Under the pieces are notes generated by a model. That model ran no database searches and was not told the DNA's origin. It saw only the letters and a list, made by a program, of their open reading frames with translations. The position numbers and the translations under genes were made by a program. 64,000 nt of DNA from Massilia sp. Bi118 (GTDB taxonomy: Bacteria > Pseudomonadota > Gammaproteobacteria > Burkholderiales > Burkholderiaceae_D): the NCBI RefSeq assembly GCF_918697865.1, contig NZ_CAKKMV010000012.1, positions 62,001 through 126,000 of the forward strand, given 5' to 3'. Shown piece after piece: positions 7,883-16,634 of this stretch; position 1 is the stretch's first letter; each line of letters starts with the position of its first letter.

Positions 7883-8514
7883 TCTGTCTCCATGATGAAA
7901 GGCTGAAGGCCAACGATGCAGAAGCCGTGGCCAAACGGGTCGCTGCAAAATGCTACAGGTGACGCATCTGTTGGCGCGCCTCCGCGACGGGTATCGATGG
8001 CGATCCAGTTGGTCTCCCAATGCTGGCCACCGTCCGCCGAATACGCCTGCTCGAAGCGCCAGCGGCGTGCATCCATCGGCAGGATCAGGAAGCGCACCAG
8101 GATCGTGCGTCCATTCAAGGTGTCCTGGCCATAAAAGCTGCCCTCGCCATCCTGGAAGACGCCATGCATGCGCTCCGTCATCAGGCCGTTGGCCAGGTTC
8201 GCGAAATGCAGGGTCCACTGTCCGCTCGCCGGCTGGTACAGGCGCAGCGACACGCCCGGGATCCGGCCGGCGCTGCCGCGCACATCGAGCTCCACGAGGT
8301 TGGCGCGCCCGCCCATCACGGGTTTGACGACTGTGGTGCCCGCGTACTCGACCCAGTCGCTCTTGCCGCTGAGCGGCTCGCGCAGGCGTTTCAACTGCGT
8401 GTCCCAGGCGCCGATCTCCCAGTCGAAATCGTGCTGGCCGTCGCGTGGCGCCGGTGTGCCGCCGATAGCTGCATTCGACAGCAGCAGGAGCGTCAATGCG
8501 ATCAGCTTTTTCAT
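7879..8514 (-). CDS. Exported DUF1579-like protein with a VOC/glyoxalase-type tail (hybrid)
   Basis: A 211-residue protein. Residues 1-18 are a signal peptide (MKKLIALTLLLLSNAAIG). Residues about 25-180 resemble small exported DUF1579-type proteins (HDFDWEIGAWD, ERMHGVFQDGEGSFYGQDTLNGR, RWRFEQAYSADGGQHWETNW). The last 27 residues (7879-7962), beginning SPVAFCSDPFGHGFCIV, instead look like the C-terminal strand of a glyoxalase/VOC protein. The normal DUF1579-type protein would end soon after ETNW. A deletion fusing two genes is the simplest reading; VOC genes often neighbour DHFR-like genes such as the one downstream. ATGA overlaps join it to both neighbours. Function unknown and the hybrid may be a pseudogene in part. 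Confidence 0.7.
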   Translation of the reverse strand: MKKLIALTLLLLSNAAIGGTPAPRDGQHDFDWEIGAWDTQLKRLREPLSGKSDWVEYAGTTVVKPVMGGRANLVELDVRGSAGRIPGVSLRLYQPASGQWTLHFANLANGLMTERMHGVFQDGEGSFYGQDTLNGRTILVRFLILPMDARRWRFEQAYSADGGQHWETNWIAIDTRRGGAPTDASPVAFCSDPFGHGFCIVGLQPFIMETE

Positions 8515-9905
8515 GGCCGGTTCAGCAGGGAACGCTGCCGCGCATAGGCAAAATAGACCACCAGGCCCAGCGCCAGCCAGGCCAGGAAAGCCATCCAGGT
8601 GGTCTTGCTGAGGAAGGCCATCAGCACGGCGCAGAAGGCGATCGCGAGCAGGGGCACGAAGGGGACGCCGGGGCAGCGGAAGGCGCGGTGCAGGTCGGGG
8701 CGCTTCTTGCGCAGCACGATGACGGCCACCGAAACCAGGCAGAAGGCGGCCAGCGTTCCCATGTTGACCAGTTCGCCGAGCACGCCGAGCGGCACCACGG
8801 CGCTCAGCAGGCCGAAGATGATGCCGACGATCCAGGTGGCGAAGAAGGGCGTGCCGTAGCGCGGATGGACCGTCGACAGCCTTGGTGGCAGCAGGCCGTC
8901 GCGCGACATGGCGAACAGGATGCGCGTCTGGCCGTAGGCCATCACCAGGATCACGGTGGTCATGCCGAGGATGGCGCCGAGGTCGACGAAGGCCGCGAAC
9001 CAGGTTTCATGCGCATACTGCAGCGCCAGCGACACCGGGTGGTCGATGCCGAGGAACTGCGCATACGGCACGATGCCGGTCATGATGGCGGTGACGATGA
9101 TGTACATGACCGTGCAGGTCGCCAGCGTGCCGATCAGGCCGATGGGGAGGTCGCGCTCCGGGCGCTTCACTTCCTCGGCCGCGGAGGTGACGGAATCGAA
9201 GCCGATGAAGGCGAAGAACATGAGGGCGGCGGCGCTCAGCGTGCCGCTTGCGCCGTGCGGCATGAAGGGCTGCCAGTTGGCCGGCTGGACGTGGCGCGCG
9301 CCCACCAGGATGAACAGCAGGACGACGCCGAGCTTGATGACCACCATGATGTTGTTCACGCGCGCCGATTCGCGTACGCCCAGCGACAGCATCGCCGTCA
9401 GCACCATCATGATGCAGAAGGCGGGCAGGTTGAACCAGGTGTGCTGTCCCGGCAGCGCACCGGGCGCCGCCCGCAGCGCTTCCGGCAAGCTCAGGCCGAA
9501 ACTCGCCATCAGCGACTGGAAATAGCCGGACCAGCCCACCGCCACCGCGGACGTCGCCAGGCCGTATTCGAGCAGCAGGTCCCAGCCGATGATCCAGGCC
9601 ACCAGCTCGCCCATCGTCACATAGCTGTAGGTGTAGATGGAGCCGGCCACCGGCACGGTGGACGCGAACTCCGCGTAGCACAGGGCCGCCAGGCCGCAGC
9701 ACACGCCGGCGATGACGAAGGACAGCGTCAGGGCCGGGCCGGCGGTGACGGCGCCGGTCCCGGTCAGGACGAAGATGCCGGTGCCGATTACCGCGCCTAT
9801 GCCCATCAATATCAGGTCGAACGGACCCAGGACTTTTTTCAGGCCGCCGGGCTTGCGGCTCGTAGCCATCATGTGGTCGAGATTTTTTGTTCTGAATAGG
9901 CTCAT
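8511..9905 (-). CDS. APC-family amino acid permease (cationic amino acid transporter type)
   Basis: A 464-residue inner-membrane permease of the amino acid-polyamine-organocation superfamily, closest in style to the CAT/YfnA branch. Seen: GIGAVIGTGIFVLTGTG in helix 1, the unwound GTGIF substrate-binding turn, PALTLSFVIAGV, YAEFASTVPVAGSIYTY in helix 3, FFAFIGFDSVTSAAEEVKRP in helix 6 and its following loop, and RPDLHRAFRCPGVPFVP near the C-terminus. It probably imports amino acids, perhaps basic or branched ones. It follows the Sel1 gene by 21 bp and overlaps the hybrid gene by ATGA, so these form one leftward unit. The start at 9905 lacks a strong ribosome binding site; ATG codons 11-12 residues further in are alternatives. 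Confidence 0.88.
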   Translation of the reverse strand: MSLFRTKNLDHMMATSRKPGGLKKVLGPFDLILMGIGAVIGTGIFVLTGTGAVTAGPALTLSFVIAGVCCGLAALCYAEFASTVPVAGSIYTYSYVTMGELVAWIIGWDLLLEYGLATSAVAVGWSGYFQSLMASFGLSLPEALRAAPGALPGQHTWFNLPAFCIMMVLTAMLSLGVRESARVNNIMVVIKLGVVLLFILVGARHVQPANWQPFMPHGASGTLSAAALMFFAFIGFDSVTSAAEEVKRPERDLPIGLIGTLATCTVMYIIVTAIMTGIVPYAQFLGIDHPVSLALQYAHETWFAAFVDLGAILGMTTVILVMAYGQTRILFAMSRDGLLPPRLSTVHPRYGTPFFATWIVGIIFGLLSAVVPLGVLGELVNMGTLAAFCLVSVAVIVLRKKRPDLHRAFRCPGVPFVPLLAIAFCAVLMAFLSKTTWMAFLAWLALGLVVYFAYARQRSLLNRP

Positions 9906-9926
9906 GTGCGCTCTAAGGTGAGTGGG

Positions 9927-10541
9927 TCAGGACGTGCTGCTGCTCTTGTGCGGCCGGGACGGCAAGGGCATGCCCGGCTGCCAGTTGCGGGACAGGCGTT
10001 GCGCCTCTTCGATCTGCGCCTCCGTCATCCGGCGCGCGATGTCGGCTCGCTGCTCGCCGGCGTTGCGGTGGCCCCTGGCTGCCGCCAGATCCCACAGCAT
10101 GTAAGCGAGCACCGCATCCTCGGGCAGGCCGGCCACGTGGTAGCGGTACATCAGGCCGAGGGCGTACTGCGCGTCCGGATGGCCCTGGCCGGCCGCCTTG
10201 CGGAACCAGGAGACGGCCAGCGCCTGGTCCTGGGGCACCGCATTGCCCGTGTAATACATGGCGCCGACCACGTACTCGGCGGCCGGCAGGCCCTGCAGCG
10301 CCGCCTTGCGGTGCCAGCGGAAAGCCTGCTTGTAGTCGCGCGGCAGGCCATGGCCCATGTAGTACATCAGGCCGAGCAGGTGCTCCGCATCGGCATTGCC
10401 GGCCCTGGCCAGCGGCGCGATTTCCTTCAGCGCGGCTGCGTAATGTTGTTCCTTGTAGGCCAGGACGCCTTCGGCCAGGCCCGCAAGCGAAGAGGCGTGC
10501 AGGCCAAGCCAGAGCATCGTTGCGGCGATCTGCTTTTTCAT
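9927..10541 (-). CDS. Sel1-like (tetratricopeptide) repeat exported protein
   Basis: A 204-residue protein with an N-terminal signal peptide (MKKQIAATMLWLGLHASSLA) and about four Sel1-like repeats between residues 45 and 175, each with the pattern G.A.AE..LG.MY..G.G.P.D...A..W..KAA. The last ends in DLAAARGHRNAG, with the helical tail RRMTEAQIEEAQRLSRNW typical of this subgroup. Such proteins act as periplasmic scaffolds, but partners are rarely known. A GGAGAC ribosome binding site precedes the ATG. It is first in the leftward unit with the permease, and divergent from the MocR regulator by 126 bp, which makes it a candidate target of that regulator. Confidence 0.85.
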   Translation of the reverse strand: MKKQIAATMLWLGLHASSLAGLAEGVLAYKEQHYAAALKEIAPLARAGNADAEHLLGLMYYMGHGLPRDYKQAFRWHRKAALQGLPAAEYVVGAMYYTGNAVPQDQALAVSWFRKAAGQGHPDAQYALGLMYRYHVAGLPEDAVLAYMLWDLAAARGHRNAGEQRADIARRMTEAQIEEAQRLSRNWQPGMPLPSRPHKSSSTS

Positions 10542-10633
10542 TGTCTCCTCACGTTTCCTGATCGACGAATGAAAAGGAGCGAATTCGACATATCCAGAAA
10601 AAGATATTTATTGGCAAACTATATGCAGTCGAC

Positions 10634-10641
10634 TGGTACCA
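10634..10641 (+). promoter_or_regulatory. Palindrome in the divergent Sel1/MocR intergenic region
   Basis: TGGTACCA is an 8-bp perfect palindrome 26 bp upstream of the MocR-type start. It could be an autoregulatory site, but an 8-bp palindrome is weak evidence. Confidence 0.25.
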
Positions 10642-10667
10642 TGTAAGGGCCACCCGGCGCCTGTTTG

Positions 10668-12140
10668 ATGGGACTACAGATGGACTATGGACTCCTGCTC
10701 GCGGACTTCGAGCGCCACCACGATGTGAGCGGCTGGCCGCGCCAGCGCACGGTGCACGCCTGCCTGCGCGCGGCCATACTCGGCGGGCGCCTGGCTGCCG
10801 GGCACCGCCTGCTGTCGACGCGGACGCTGGCGCGCGAGCTGGGCATTGCGCGCAACACGGTCCTGTATGCCTACGAACAGCTGATGGCGGAAGGGCTCCT
10901 GCTCACCTCCCGGCGCGGCACGGCGGTGGCGCAGGTGGCGACCGCCGCGCCCGCAGGCGACAGCGCGGCGCCCGCGCCCTCGACCCTGTCGCGGCGGGCG
11001 CAGGCGCTGGCCGGCATGGCCACGCCCGGCTTCCTGAGCGGCGCCTTCGCGCTCGGCGTTCCCGCGCTCGACGCCTTTCCCATGGCGGCCTGGCGCCGCC
11101 TGCTGGACCGGGCCTGGCGCGAGACCGGGCCCTTCGAGTTCGATTACTGCGACCCGACCGGCCTGCCGGTCCTGCGCAAGACGATCGCGGATTACCTGCA
11201 GGCCGCGCGCGGCGTGCGCTGCGACCCGGCGCAGGTGGTGGTCACCAACGGCACCCAGGCCAGCCTGGAGCTGTGCGTCCAGCTGTTCGCCGACGCCGGC
11301 GACACGGCCTGGATCGAGAGCCCCGGCTATCTGGGCGCGCTGTCGGCCTTCCGCGGCGGCCAGTTGCGCACGGTCGGCATCCCGGTGGATGAGGAGGGCA
11401 TCGCCCCGGCAGACGAGGACTGGCGCCGCACGCCGCCGCGCCTGATCTATGCCAGCCCCTCGCACCAGTATCCGAGCGGCGGCGTGCTGGACATGCGGCG
11501 CCGCCTCGAGCTGCTGGAAAACGCGGGCCGCGCCGGTGCGCTGATCATCGAAGACGATTACGACAGCGAGTTCCGGCACGACGGCCCGCCGCTGCCGGCG
11601 ATGCAGGGCCTGGCGCCGTCCGCGCCGGTGATTTATCTGGGCACCTTCAGCAAGACCATGTTCCCGGCCATGCGCACCGGCTTCATGGTGCTGCCGGCGG
11701 GGCTGGCCGAGGCCGCGCGTCCAGCGCTGGCGCGCCTGCCCATGCACGGGCGCGTGCCGGAGCAGCGGGCGCTGGCGGCATTTTTGAACAGCGGGCAGTT
11801 CGTACAGCACCTGCGGCGCATGCGGCGCCTGTACCGCGAGCGGCGCGACGCCTTGCTCGAGGCACTGCACCAACATTTTGGCGACACGGCGCTGGTCCAT
11901 GGCGCCGGCACCGGCATGCACCTGTCGCTGCGCTTTGCCGATCCAGGCTGGCGCGACGACCGGATCAGCGACGCCGCACTCGCCGCCGGCATCGCCGCGC
12001 ACTGCATGACGCGGCACGAAACCGGCTTGCGCAAGACCGCGTGGAACGGCCTGCTGCTGGGCTACAGCCAGGTGCCGGCCACGGATATCGGCGATGCGGT
12101 CAAAAGGCTGGCGGAGGTCGCCCGGCCTCATTCGTACTGA
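10668..12140 (+). CDS. MocR/PdxR-family regulator: GntR-type wHTH fused to aminotransferase-like domain
   Basis: A 490-residue PLP-dependent regulator. Residues about 15-85 are a GntR winged helix (LSTRTLARELGIARNTVLYAYEQL in two parts, EGLLLTSRRGTAVA). From about 120 follows a fold-type I aminotransferase domain with VVTNGTQASLELC, ESPGYLGA, ASPSHQYPSGG, EDDYDSEFRH and the PLP-lysine motif GTFSKTMFPAMRTGF. MocR proteins use PLP adducts to sense amino-acid-like effectors and regulate adjacent, often divergent genes; here the Sel1-permease unit is the nearest candidate. ATG codons at 10668 and 10680 are both possible; a weak GGGA lies before the second. Its last 13 bp overlap the end of the convergent GH2 gene. 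It could also control the uronate genes, but nothing in the sequence shows it. Confidence 0.88.
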   Translation: MGLQMDYGLLLADFERHHDVSGWPRQRTVHACLRAAILGGRLAAGHRLLSTRTLARELGIARNTVLYAYEQLMAEGLLLTSRRGTAVAQVATAAPAGDSAAPAPSTLSRRAQALAGMATPGFLSGAFALGVPALDAFPMAAWRRLLDRAWRETGPFEFDYCDPTGLPVLRKTIADYLQAARGVRCDPAQVVVTNGTQASLELCVQLFADAGDTAWIESPGYLGALSAFRGGQLRTVGIPVDEEGIAPADEDWRRTPPRLIYASPSHQYPSGGVLDMRRRLELLENAGRAGALIIEDDYDSEFRHDGPPLPAMQGLAPSAPVIYLGTFSKTMFPAMRTGFMVLPAGLAEAARPALARLPMHGRVPEQRALAAFLNSGQFVQHLRRMRRLYRERRDALLEALHQHFGDTALVHGAGTGMHLSLRFADPGWRDDRISDAALAAGIAAHCMTRHETGLRKTAWNGLLLGYSQVPATDIGDAVKRLAEVARPHSY

Positions 12141-13999
12141 CGCTGCTTGTCCTCGTAATAGCGCTTCAGGGTGAAGTAAGCCTGCTTCTTCTTGCCGTCG
12201 TCCGAAATCAGGCCCTTGCGGTTCCAGAAGTCCTGGAAGTAGGGATGGGTGCGGCGCGGTGAGCGAAAATCGACCAGCACCCACGGCGTCATTCCGCGCA
12301 GGCCCGGGATCCCGTCCAGCATCCGGAACTGGTTGCGGTAGAGCGCATCCTGGTACTCCTCGCTCCAGCGCGTGTCGGCATCCGCGTGGTAGCCGCCCAG
12401 CGCGTCGGCGCCGAATTCCGTGACCACCACCGGCTTGTTCAGGCGGATGTCGAACTTAAAGTCCAGCATCTCCGCATTGCTGGCCCAGTACCAGCCGGCG
12501 TACTCGTTGAAGCTGGCCAGGTCGAGGAGGCTTGATAAGGGATCCTCGATCGTGATCGTCTTGCCCTTGCGGTGGATTTCCAGCGCCGCCGCGACCAGGC
12601 GGGTGTCGTCGAGCGCGCGCGCCGTCCTGGCCAGCCCGCCCATGAACGCATTGCGCGGCGCGGAAATCGGCGTCTCGTTCCCGATCGACCACACGACCAC
12701 GCTGGCGCGGTTCTTGTCGCGCACGATCAGGTCCGTCAGTTGGGCCTGGGCGTTGGCCCAGGTCTCCGGCTTGTCCCAGGAGATGGTCCAGTAGACCGGC
12801 ACCTCGGCCCAGACCATCAGGCCCATCTCGTCGGCCAGGCGGATCATCTCTTCGCTGTGCGGGTAGTGGGCCAGGCGCACGTAATTGCAGTTCATCTCCC
12901 TGGCCCACTGCAGCAGCATGCGCATGTCGCCGCTGCCGCGCAGGCGGCCCGGGATCAGCGGGTTTTCGTCGTGCAGCGAAATCCCGCGCAGGAACACACG
13001 CTTGCCATTCAGGAGAATGTCCTCGCCGCGCGTTTCGATGGTGCGGAAGCCGATGCGGTCGTCGACCTTGTCGCCGGCGCCGCTGAGCGTCACCGCATAC
13101 AGCTTCGGATGCTCGGGCGACCAAAGGTCCAGTTTGTTCACGGGAATGCTGACCAGGGCGCGGCCCTGCGCATCGGTCTGCACGCTGGCCTGGATGCGGG
13201 CTTCAGGAATCGACACCGTCACCTTCTGTGGCCCCGATGCCCCGGCCATCTGCACGTAGCCCTCGATGCGGTGGGCGTCGCCCTTCGCCAGCTGCAGCTT
13301 GTAGTCGGCGATGTGCGTGGCCGGCACTTCGGCCAGCAGCACGTCGCGGGTGATGCCGCCGTAGTTCCACCAGTCCGTGTTCAGGGTCGGGATGGCGTCC
13401 TGGTGGCGCGTGTTGTCGGCCTTGACCACCACGACGTTGCGGCCCTTGACCAGTTGATCGGTGACGTCGAACTGGAAGGGCGTGAAGCCGCCGCGGTGCA
13501 TGCCGAGCTTCTTGCCGTTCAGGTAGACGTGCGCTTCGTAGTTCACCGCGCCAAAGTAGAGCATGTAGCGCTTGCCCTGCACCGGCTGCGCCTCGAAGAC
13601 CTGGCGCAGCCACAGCGTGCCCTCGTACAGCTGCAGCTTCTCGGCCTGCGAGTTCCAGTCGCCGGGGATCTTCATGGTCGGCGCGCGGTCGAAATCGTAT
13701 TCGACCCAGTCGCCCTTGTCCTTCGGCTTGCGGTCGTCATAGAAGCCGCCCTTGCCGCTGCTGGAGGCATCGAAGGGCACGTGCCGGTAATCGTAGTAGC
13801 CGGTCTCGTAGGGATCGATGATGTAGCTCCAGCGGCCGTTCAGGCTGAGGTGGCTGCGGCCGTAGATGTTCTGCAGCGGCGCCGCCAGGCTGTCGGCGCG
13901 CCTGGTGACCGGCGTGCCGGCCAGCTGGACATCCACCGGGTCGGCCGCGTGGGCAAGGGCCGCACAGGCGGCCAGCATCATGGCAAATAAAAGCTTCAT
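12128..13999 (-). CDS. Secreted GH2 glycosidase, probable beta-glucuronidase
   Basis: A 623-residue exported glycoside hydrolase family 2 enzyme. A signal peptide covers residues 1-18 (ending LAHA). The jelly-roll domain runs to about 220 (WLRQVFEAQ, YLNGKKLG, WWNYGGITRDV), the Ig-like domain to about 320, and the TIM barrel follows (FLRGISLHDENP, CNYVRLAHYPHSE). Acid/base Glu442 sits in SIGNET and nucleophile Glu528 in VVTEFGA. FWNRKGL (Asn593, Lys595) matches the NxK motif that beta-glucuronidases use to bind the sugar carboxylate, so glucuronidase rather than galactosidase is favoured. The start at 13999 is set by the signal peptide and GGAGGCC. It is third in the leftward unit after GH88 and the TonB receptor, and would release uronic acid from oligosaccharides in the periplasm. 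Confidence 0.87.
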   Translation of the reverse strand: MKLLFAMMLAACAALAHAADPVDVQLAGTPVTRRADSLAAPLQNIYGRSHLSLNGRWSYIIDPYETGYYDYRHVPFDASSSGKGGFYDDRKPKDKGDWVEYDFDRAPTMKIPGDWNSQAEKLQLYEGTLWLRQVFEAQPVQGKRYMLYFGAVNYEAHVYLNGKKLGMHRGGFTPFQFDVTDQLVKGRNVVVVKADNTRHQDAIPTLNTDWWNYGGITRDVLLAEVPATHIADYKLQLAKGDAHRIEGYVQMAGASGPQKVTVSIPEARIQASVQTDAQGRALVSIPVNKLDLWSPEHPKLYAVTLSGAGDKVDDRIGFRTIETRGEDILLNGKRVFLRGISLHDENPLIPGRLRGSGDMRMLLQWAREMNCNYVRLAHYPHSEEMIRLADEMGLMVWAEVPVYWTISWDKPETWANAQAQLTDLIVRDKNRASVVVWSIGNETPISAPRNAFMGGLARTARALDDTRLVAAALEIHRKGKTITIEDPLSSLLDLASFNEYAGWYWASNAEMLDFKFDIRLNKPVVVTEFGADALGGYHADADTRWSEEYQDALYRNQFRMLDGIPGLRGMTPWVLVDFRSPRRTHPYFQDFWNRKGLISDDGKKKQAYFTLKRYYEDKQRQYE

Positions 14000-14019
14000 T
14001 CGGCCTCCATGTAACGACA

Positions 14020-14048
14020 ATGCCGTCCGGCGTAAAACCGGACGGCAT
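14020..14048 (-). promoter_or_regulatory. Intercistronic hairpin between TonB-receptor and GH2 genes
   Basis: A perfect 11-bp stem (ATGCCGTCCGG / CCGGACGGCAT) with a 7-base loop, in the 89-bp gap between the two genes. There is no T-tract after it on the leftward strand, so it looks like a message-stabilising or differential-expression hairpin rather than a full terminator. Confidence 0.6.
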
Positions 14049-14088
14049 GCAAGGCTCAACGATGATCAATATAGCCTGATGCGCAGGC

Positions 14089-16614
14089 TCAGAACTTCAC
14101 ATCCAGCTTCACGCTGAAGTAGCGGAAGACATCGCGCGGCGGCACCCAGCTGTTGACCGTGATGGCCGGCGAGCTCGCGGTCGGGCCGGCGCGGTAGGAT
14201 GGCCCGCTGGCGTTCGCGTTGCCGATGTAGAAGCGGTCGAACAGGTTATTCACGCGGAAGCTCAGGCGGTAGCGGTCGTGGTTGTCGCGGATGCCGAAAC
14301 CGAGGTCGGCGATCGTGTAGGCGTTGTTGACCGAGCGCGGGTCGTTGTTGATGTTGGTCTGGTAGTCGCTCTGGTAGCGCACGTTGCCGTTGACGAAGGC
14401 CGAGAAGGGCAGGCTGGCGAACTTCCAGTCGTAGTTGCTGCCGATGTTGACCTTGATCTTCGGGGTGCCCGGGAAGATGCCGCCCGACAGGTCCTGCACG
14501 CCGGTCTTCGAGCCGGGAACGATCGCGAAGCAGCTGCGGTTCCAGCCGCCCAGCGAACCGCCTTCGCCGAGGCCGGTGGTGCCGATCGCCGGGTTGGTGT
14601 TGTCCTGGTAGCAGGGGCCGTTCTTCCAGTCGACGATGGTCGGACGGGTGTAGGCCACCGAGGCCTTGACCGTCAGGCCGGTGGTGACGATGAAGCTGGT
14701 GTCCAGTTCGAAGCCCTTGGTGCGCACTTTCGGGATCGAGTTCAGCTGGGTGTAGATGGTCGGGTCGTTCGGCAGCACGAAGGAGGTGTTCTGCTGGTAG
14801 CCCTTGAAGTCGGTTTTGTAAGCCACGGCGGCCACCGCCATGCGGCCGTGGAACAGGTTGGCCTTGGCGCCGAGTTCATAGGTGCGGCTGGTTTCCGGAT
14901 CGACAGGGAAGGCCGCCGAGGCCTTCAGGCCGCTGGTCACGTCGTAGGCCTTTCCCTTGTGGCCGGTGGCGGTCATCGCGTAGACCATCAGGTCCGGCGT
15001 GACCTGCTTCTGCACGCTCAGCTTGCCGGTGTTGGCCACGTCCATGTTGCCGCTGCTGGAGAACTGGTCGATGCCCACCGGGCCGGGCTTGAAGGTCGCG
15101 CGGTCCAGCTGGTCGGTGTAGAAGTTGCGGATGTAGTTGTAGCCCGATTCCTCGATGTTGTGGCGGGCGCCGGCGACCAGGGTCCAGGTGGGCAGGAAGT
15201 CCCAGGTCACCTGGCCGAACACCGCCTTGTTGATGTTGTAGATGTCGGTGTAGTAGTTGGTCGGGCTGGACGGCGAGCTGGCCGTGCAGGTGCTCGGCGC
15301 CACGCAGAAGCCGCGGATGAAGTGGCGGTCGATCGTGTTCTTGGCCCACCACAGGCCGGCCACATAGCGGAACTTGCTGGCGTCCGGCGAGACCAGGCGC
15401 AGCTCCTGGGTCTTCGAATTGATCTCGTAGGTGCCGAACTGGTTGTTACCGACGCTGAAGGTGGTCTCGCCGGGGCGGGCGATGGTCGGGACGTCGACGA
15501 AGTCCTGGTCGCGGTAGTCGTTGGCGGTGTAGTGCTCGTACGAAGAGATCGACATCAGCGTCGCATCGCTCGGCAAGCGGTACGAGAATTTCAGGCCGGT
15601 GCCGGCGGTCTTCGAATTGATCCCGGTCGGGAAGTCGCGCCGCACGTAGCGGTTGTTCTTGTCGTAGGGGTTGATGCCGGCCAGCGTGGTTGACGCCGGC
15701 AGCTGCGGGTTGCCGTTCATGTAGGCGGTGGCCAGGTCGGCGTCGGTGCGCACCAGGTTGCCGGCGGCGGCCGAGCCGGTGGTGCGGTAGAAGCCGTTCA
15801 CGGCGGTCACGCCGCGGCTGTTCTGCTGCTTGTTGTAGTGCGGGAGGATGTCGATGTCGAGGTCGCGGATCGGGGTCCAGGTCAGCTTGCCCATGAAGGT
15901 GTTGCCCGAGGAGCCGTTGACCTTTTCGCCGGTGGTGAGATTGGTGAAGTTACCCGGCATCTCGTTCTTGTTGGCGGCCAGGCGCATCGCGAAGGTATCC
16001 GACAGGCGGCCGCCGGCCGATGCGGCCACGCGCCATTCGCCGTCGTCGGTACGGTAATAGCTGCCGCGGTAGGTCATCGGGCCATTCACCGGCTTGGTCA
16101 CGATGTTGATGGCGCCGGCCACCGCCGATTTGCCGAACAGGGTGCTCTGCGGGCCTTTCAGGACTTCGATGCGGGACACGTCGGCCAGGTCGCGGAAGGC
16201 CTGGAACTGCACGGCGATCGGGATATCGTCGATGATGACGGCGACGTCGGACTCGACGCCGATGCCCACCGAGACGGTGCCGATGCCGCGCATGAACAGC
16301 GCGTTGTTCGCGGCCGTGGTACCGGAAGCCTGGGTCAGCGAAGGGGTGAGGGCGATCACGTCCTCGATTTCGCGGATGTTGTTCGCCTGGATCTCCTGCT
16401 CGGAGATGACGGAAATCGCCATCGGCACGTTTTCCAGGCGCTCGACGCGCTTGTTGGCGGTGACGACCACCGACTGGATCTTGTTCGGGTCCGGTTGCGC
16501 ATCCTGCGCGTCCTGTGCCCATACCGGCAGCGTCCACTGGGCGATGGCCAGTGCGACGACGGCGGACAGGGGCTTGAGCGCGATGTGGGTGCGCCCGCTT
16601 GCTTGGTTCTGCAT
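14089..16614 (-). CDS. TonB-dependent outer-membrane receptor for uronic-acid oligosaccharides
   Basis: An 841-residue TonB-dependent receptor. A signal peptide ends near residue 33 (PVWAQ), then SVVVTANKRVERLENVPMAI begins the plug domain (about 45-165, with VLKGPQSTLFGKSAVAGAIN). The rest is a 22-strand barrel ending YFSVKLDVKF, with the terminal Phe required for barrel assembly. The start at 16614 is set by the signal peptide and AAAGGAGA; an upstream in-frame extension to 17343 is only the shadow of the GH88 gene. It follows GH88 by 20 bp. Receptors of this iron-receptor-like type import glycans as well as siderophores in Caulobacter and Xanthomonas relatives. The glycosidases on both sides make oligosaccharide uptake the likely job here; ligand inferred only. 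Confidence 0.9.
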   Translation of the reverse strand: MQNQASGRTHIALKPLSAVVALAIAQWTLPVWAQDAQDAQPDPNKIQSVVVTANKRVERLENVPMAISVISEQEIQANNIREIEDVIALTPSLTQASGTTAANNALFMRGIGTVSVGIGVESDVAVIIDDIPIAVQFQAFRDLADVSRIEVLKGPQSTLFGKSAVAGAINIVTKPVNGPMTYRGSYYRTDDGEWRVAASAGGRLSDTFAMRLAANKNEMPGNFTNLTTGEKVNGSSGNTFMGKLTWTPIRDLDIDILPHYNKQQNSRGVTAVNGFYRTTGSAAAGNLVRTDADLATAYMNGNPQLPASTTLAGINPYDKNNRYVRRDFPTGINSKTAGTGLKFSYRLPSDATLMSISSYEHYTANDYRDQDFVDVPTIARPGETTFSVGNNQFGTYEINSKTQELRLVSPDASKFRYVAGLWWAKNTIDRHFIRGFCVAPSTCTASSPSSPTNYYTDIYNINKAVFGQVTWDFLPTWTLVAGARHNIEESGYNYIRNFYTDQLDRATFKPGPVGIDQFSSSGNMDVANTGKLSVQKQVTPDLMVYAMTATGHKGKAYDVTSGLKASAAFPVDPETSRTYELGAKANLFHGRMAVAAVAYKTDFKGYQQNTSFVLPNDPTIYTQLNSIPKVRTKGFELDTSFIVTTGLTVKASVAYTRPTIVDWKNGPCYQDNTNPAIGTTGLGEGGSLGGWNRSCFAIVPGSKTGVQDLSGGIFPGTPKIKVNIGSNYDWKFASLPFSAFVNGNVRYQSDYQTNINNDPRSVNNAYTIADLGFGIRDNHDRYRLSFRVNNLFDRFYIGNANASGPSYRAGPTASSPAITVNSWVPPRDVFRYFSVKLDVKF

Positions 16615-16634
16615 GGTTGTCTCCTTTTGATTTT

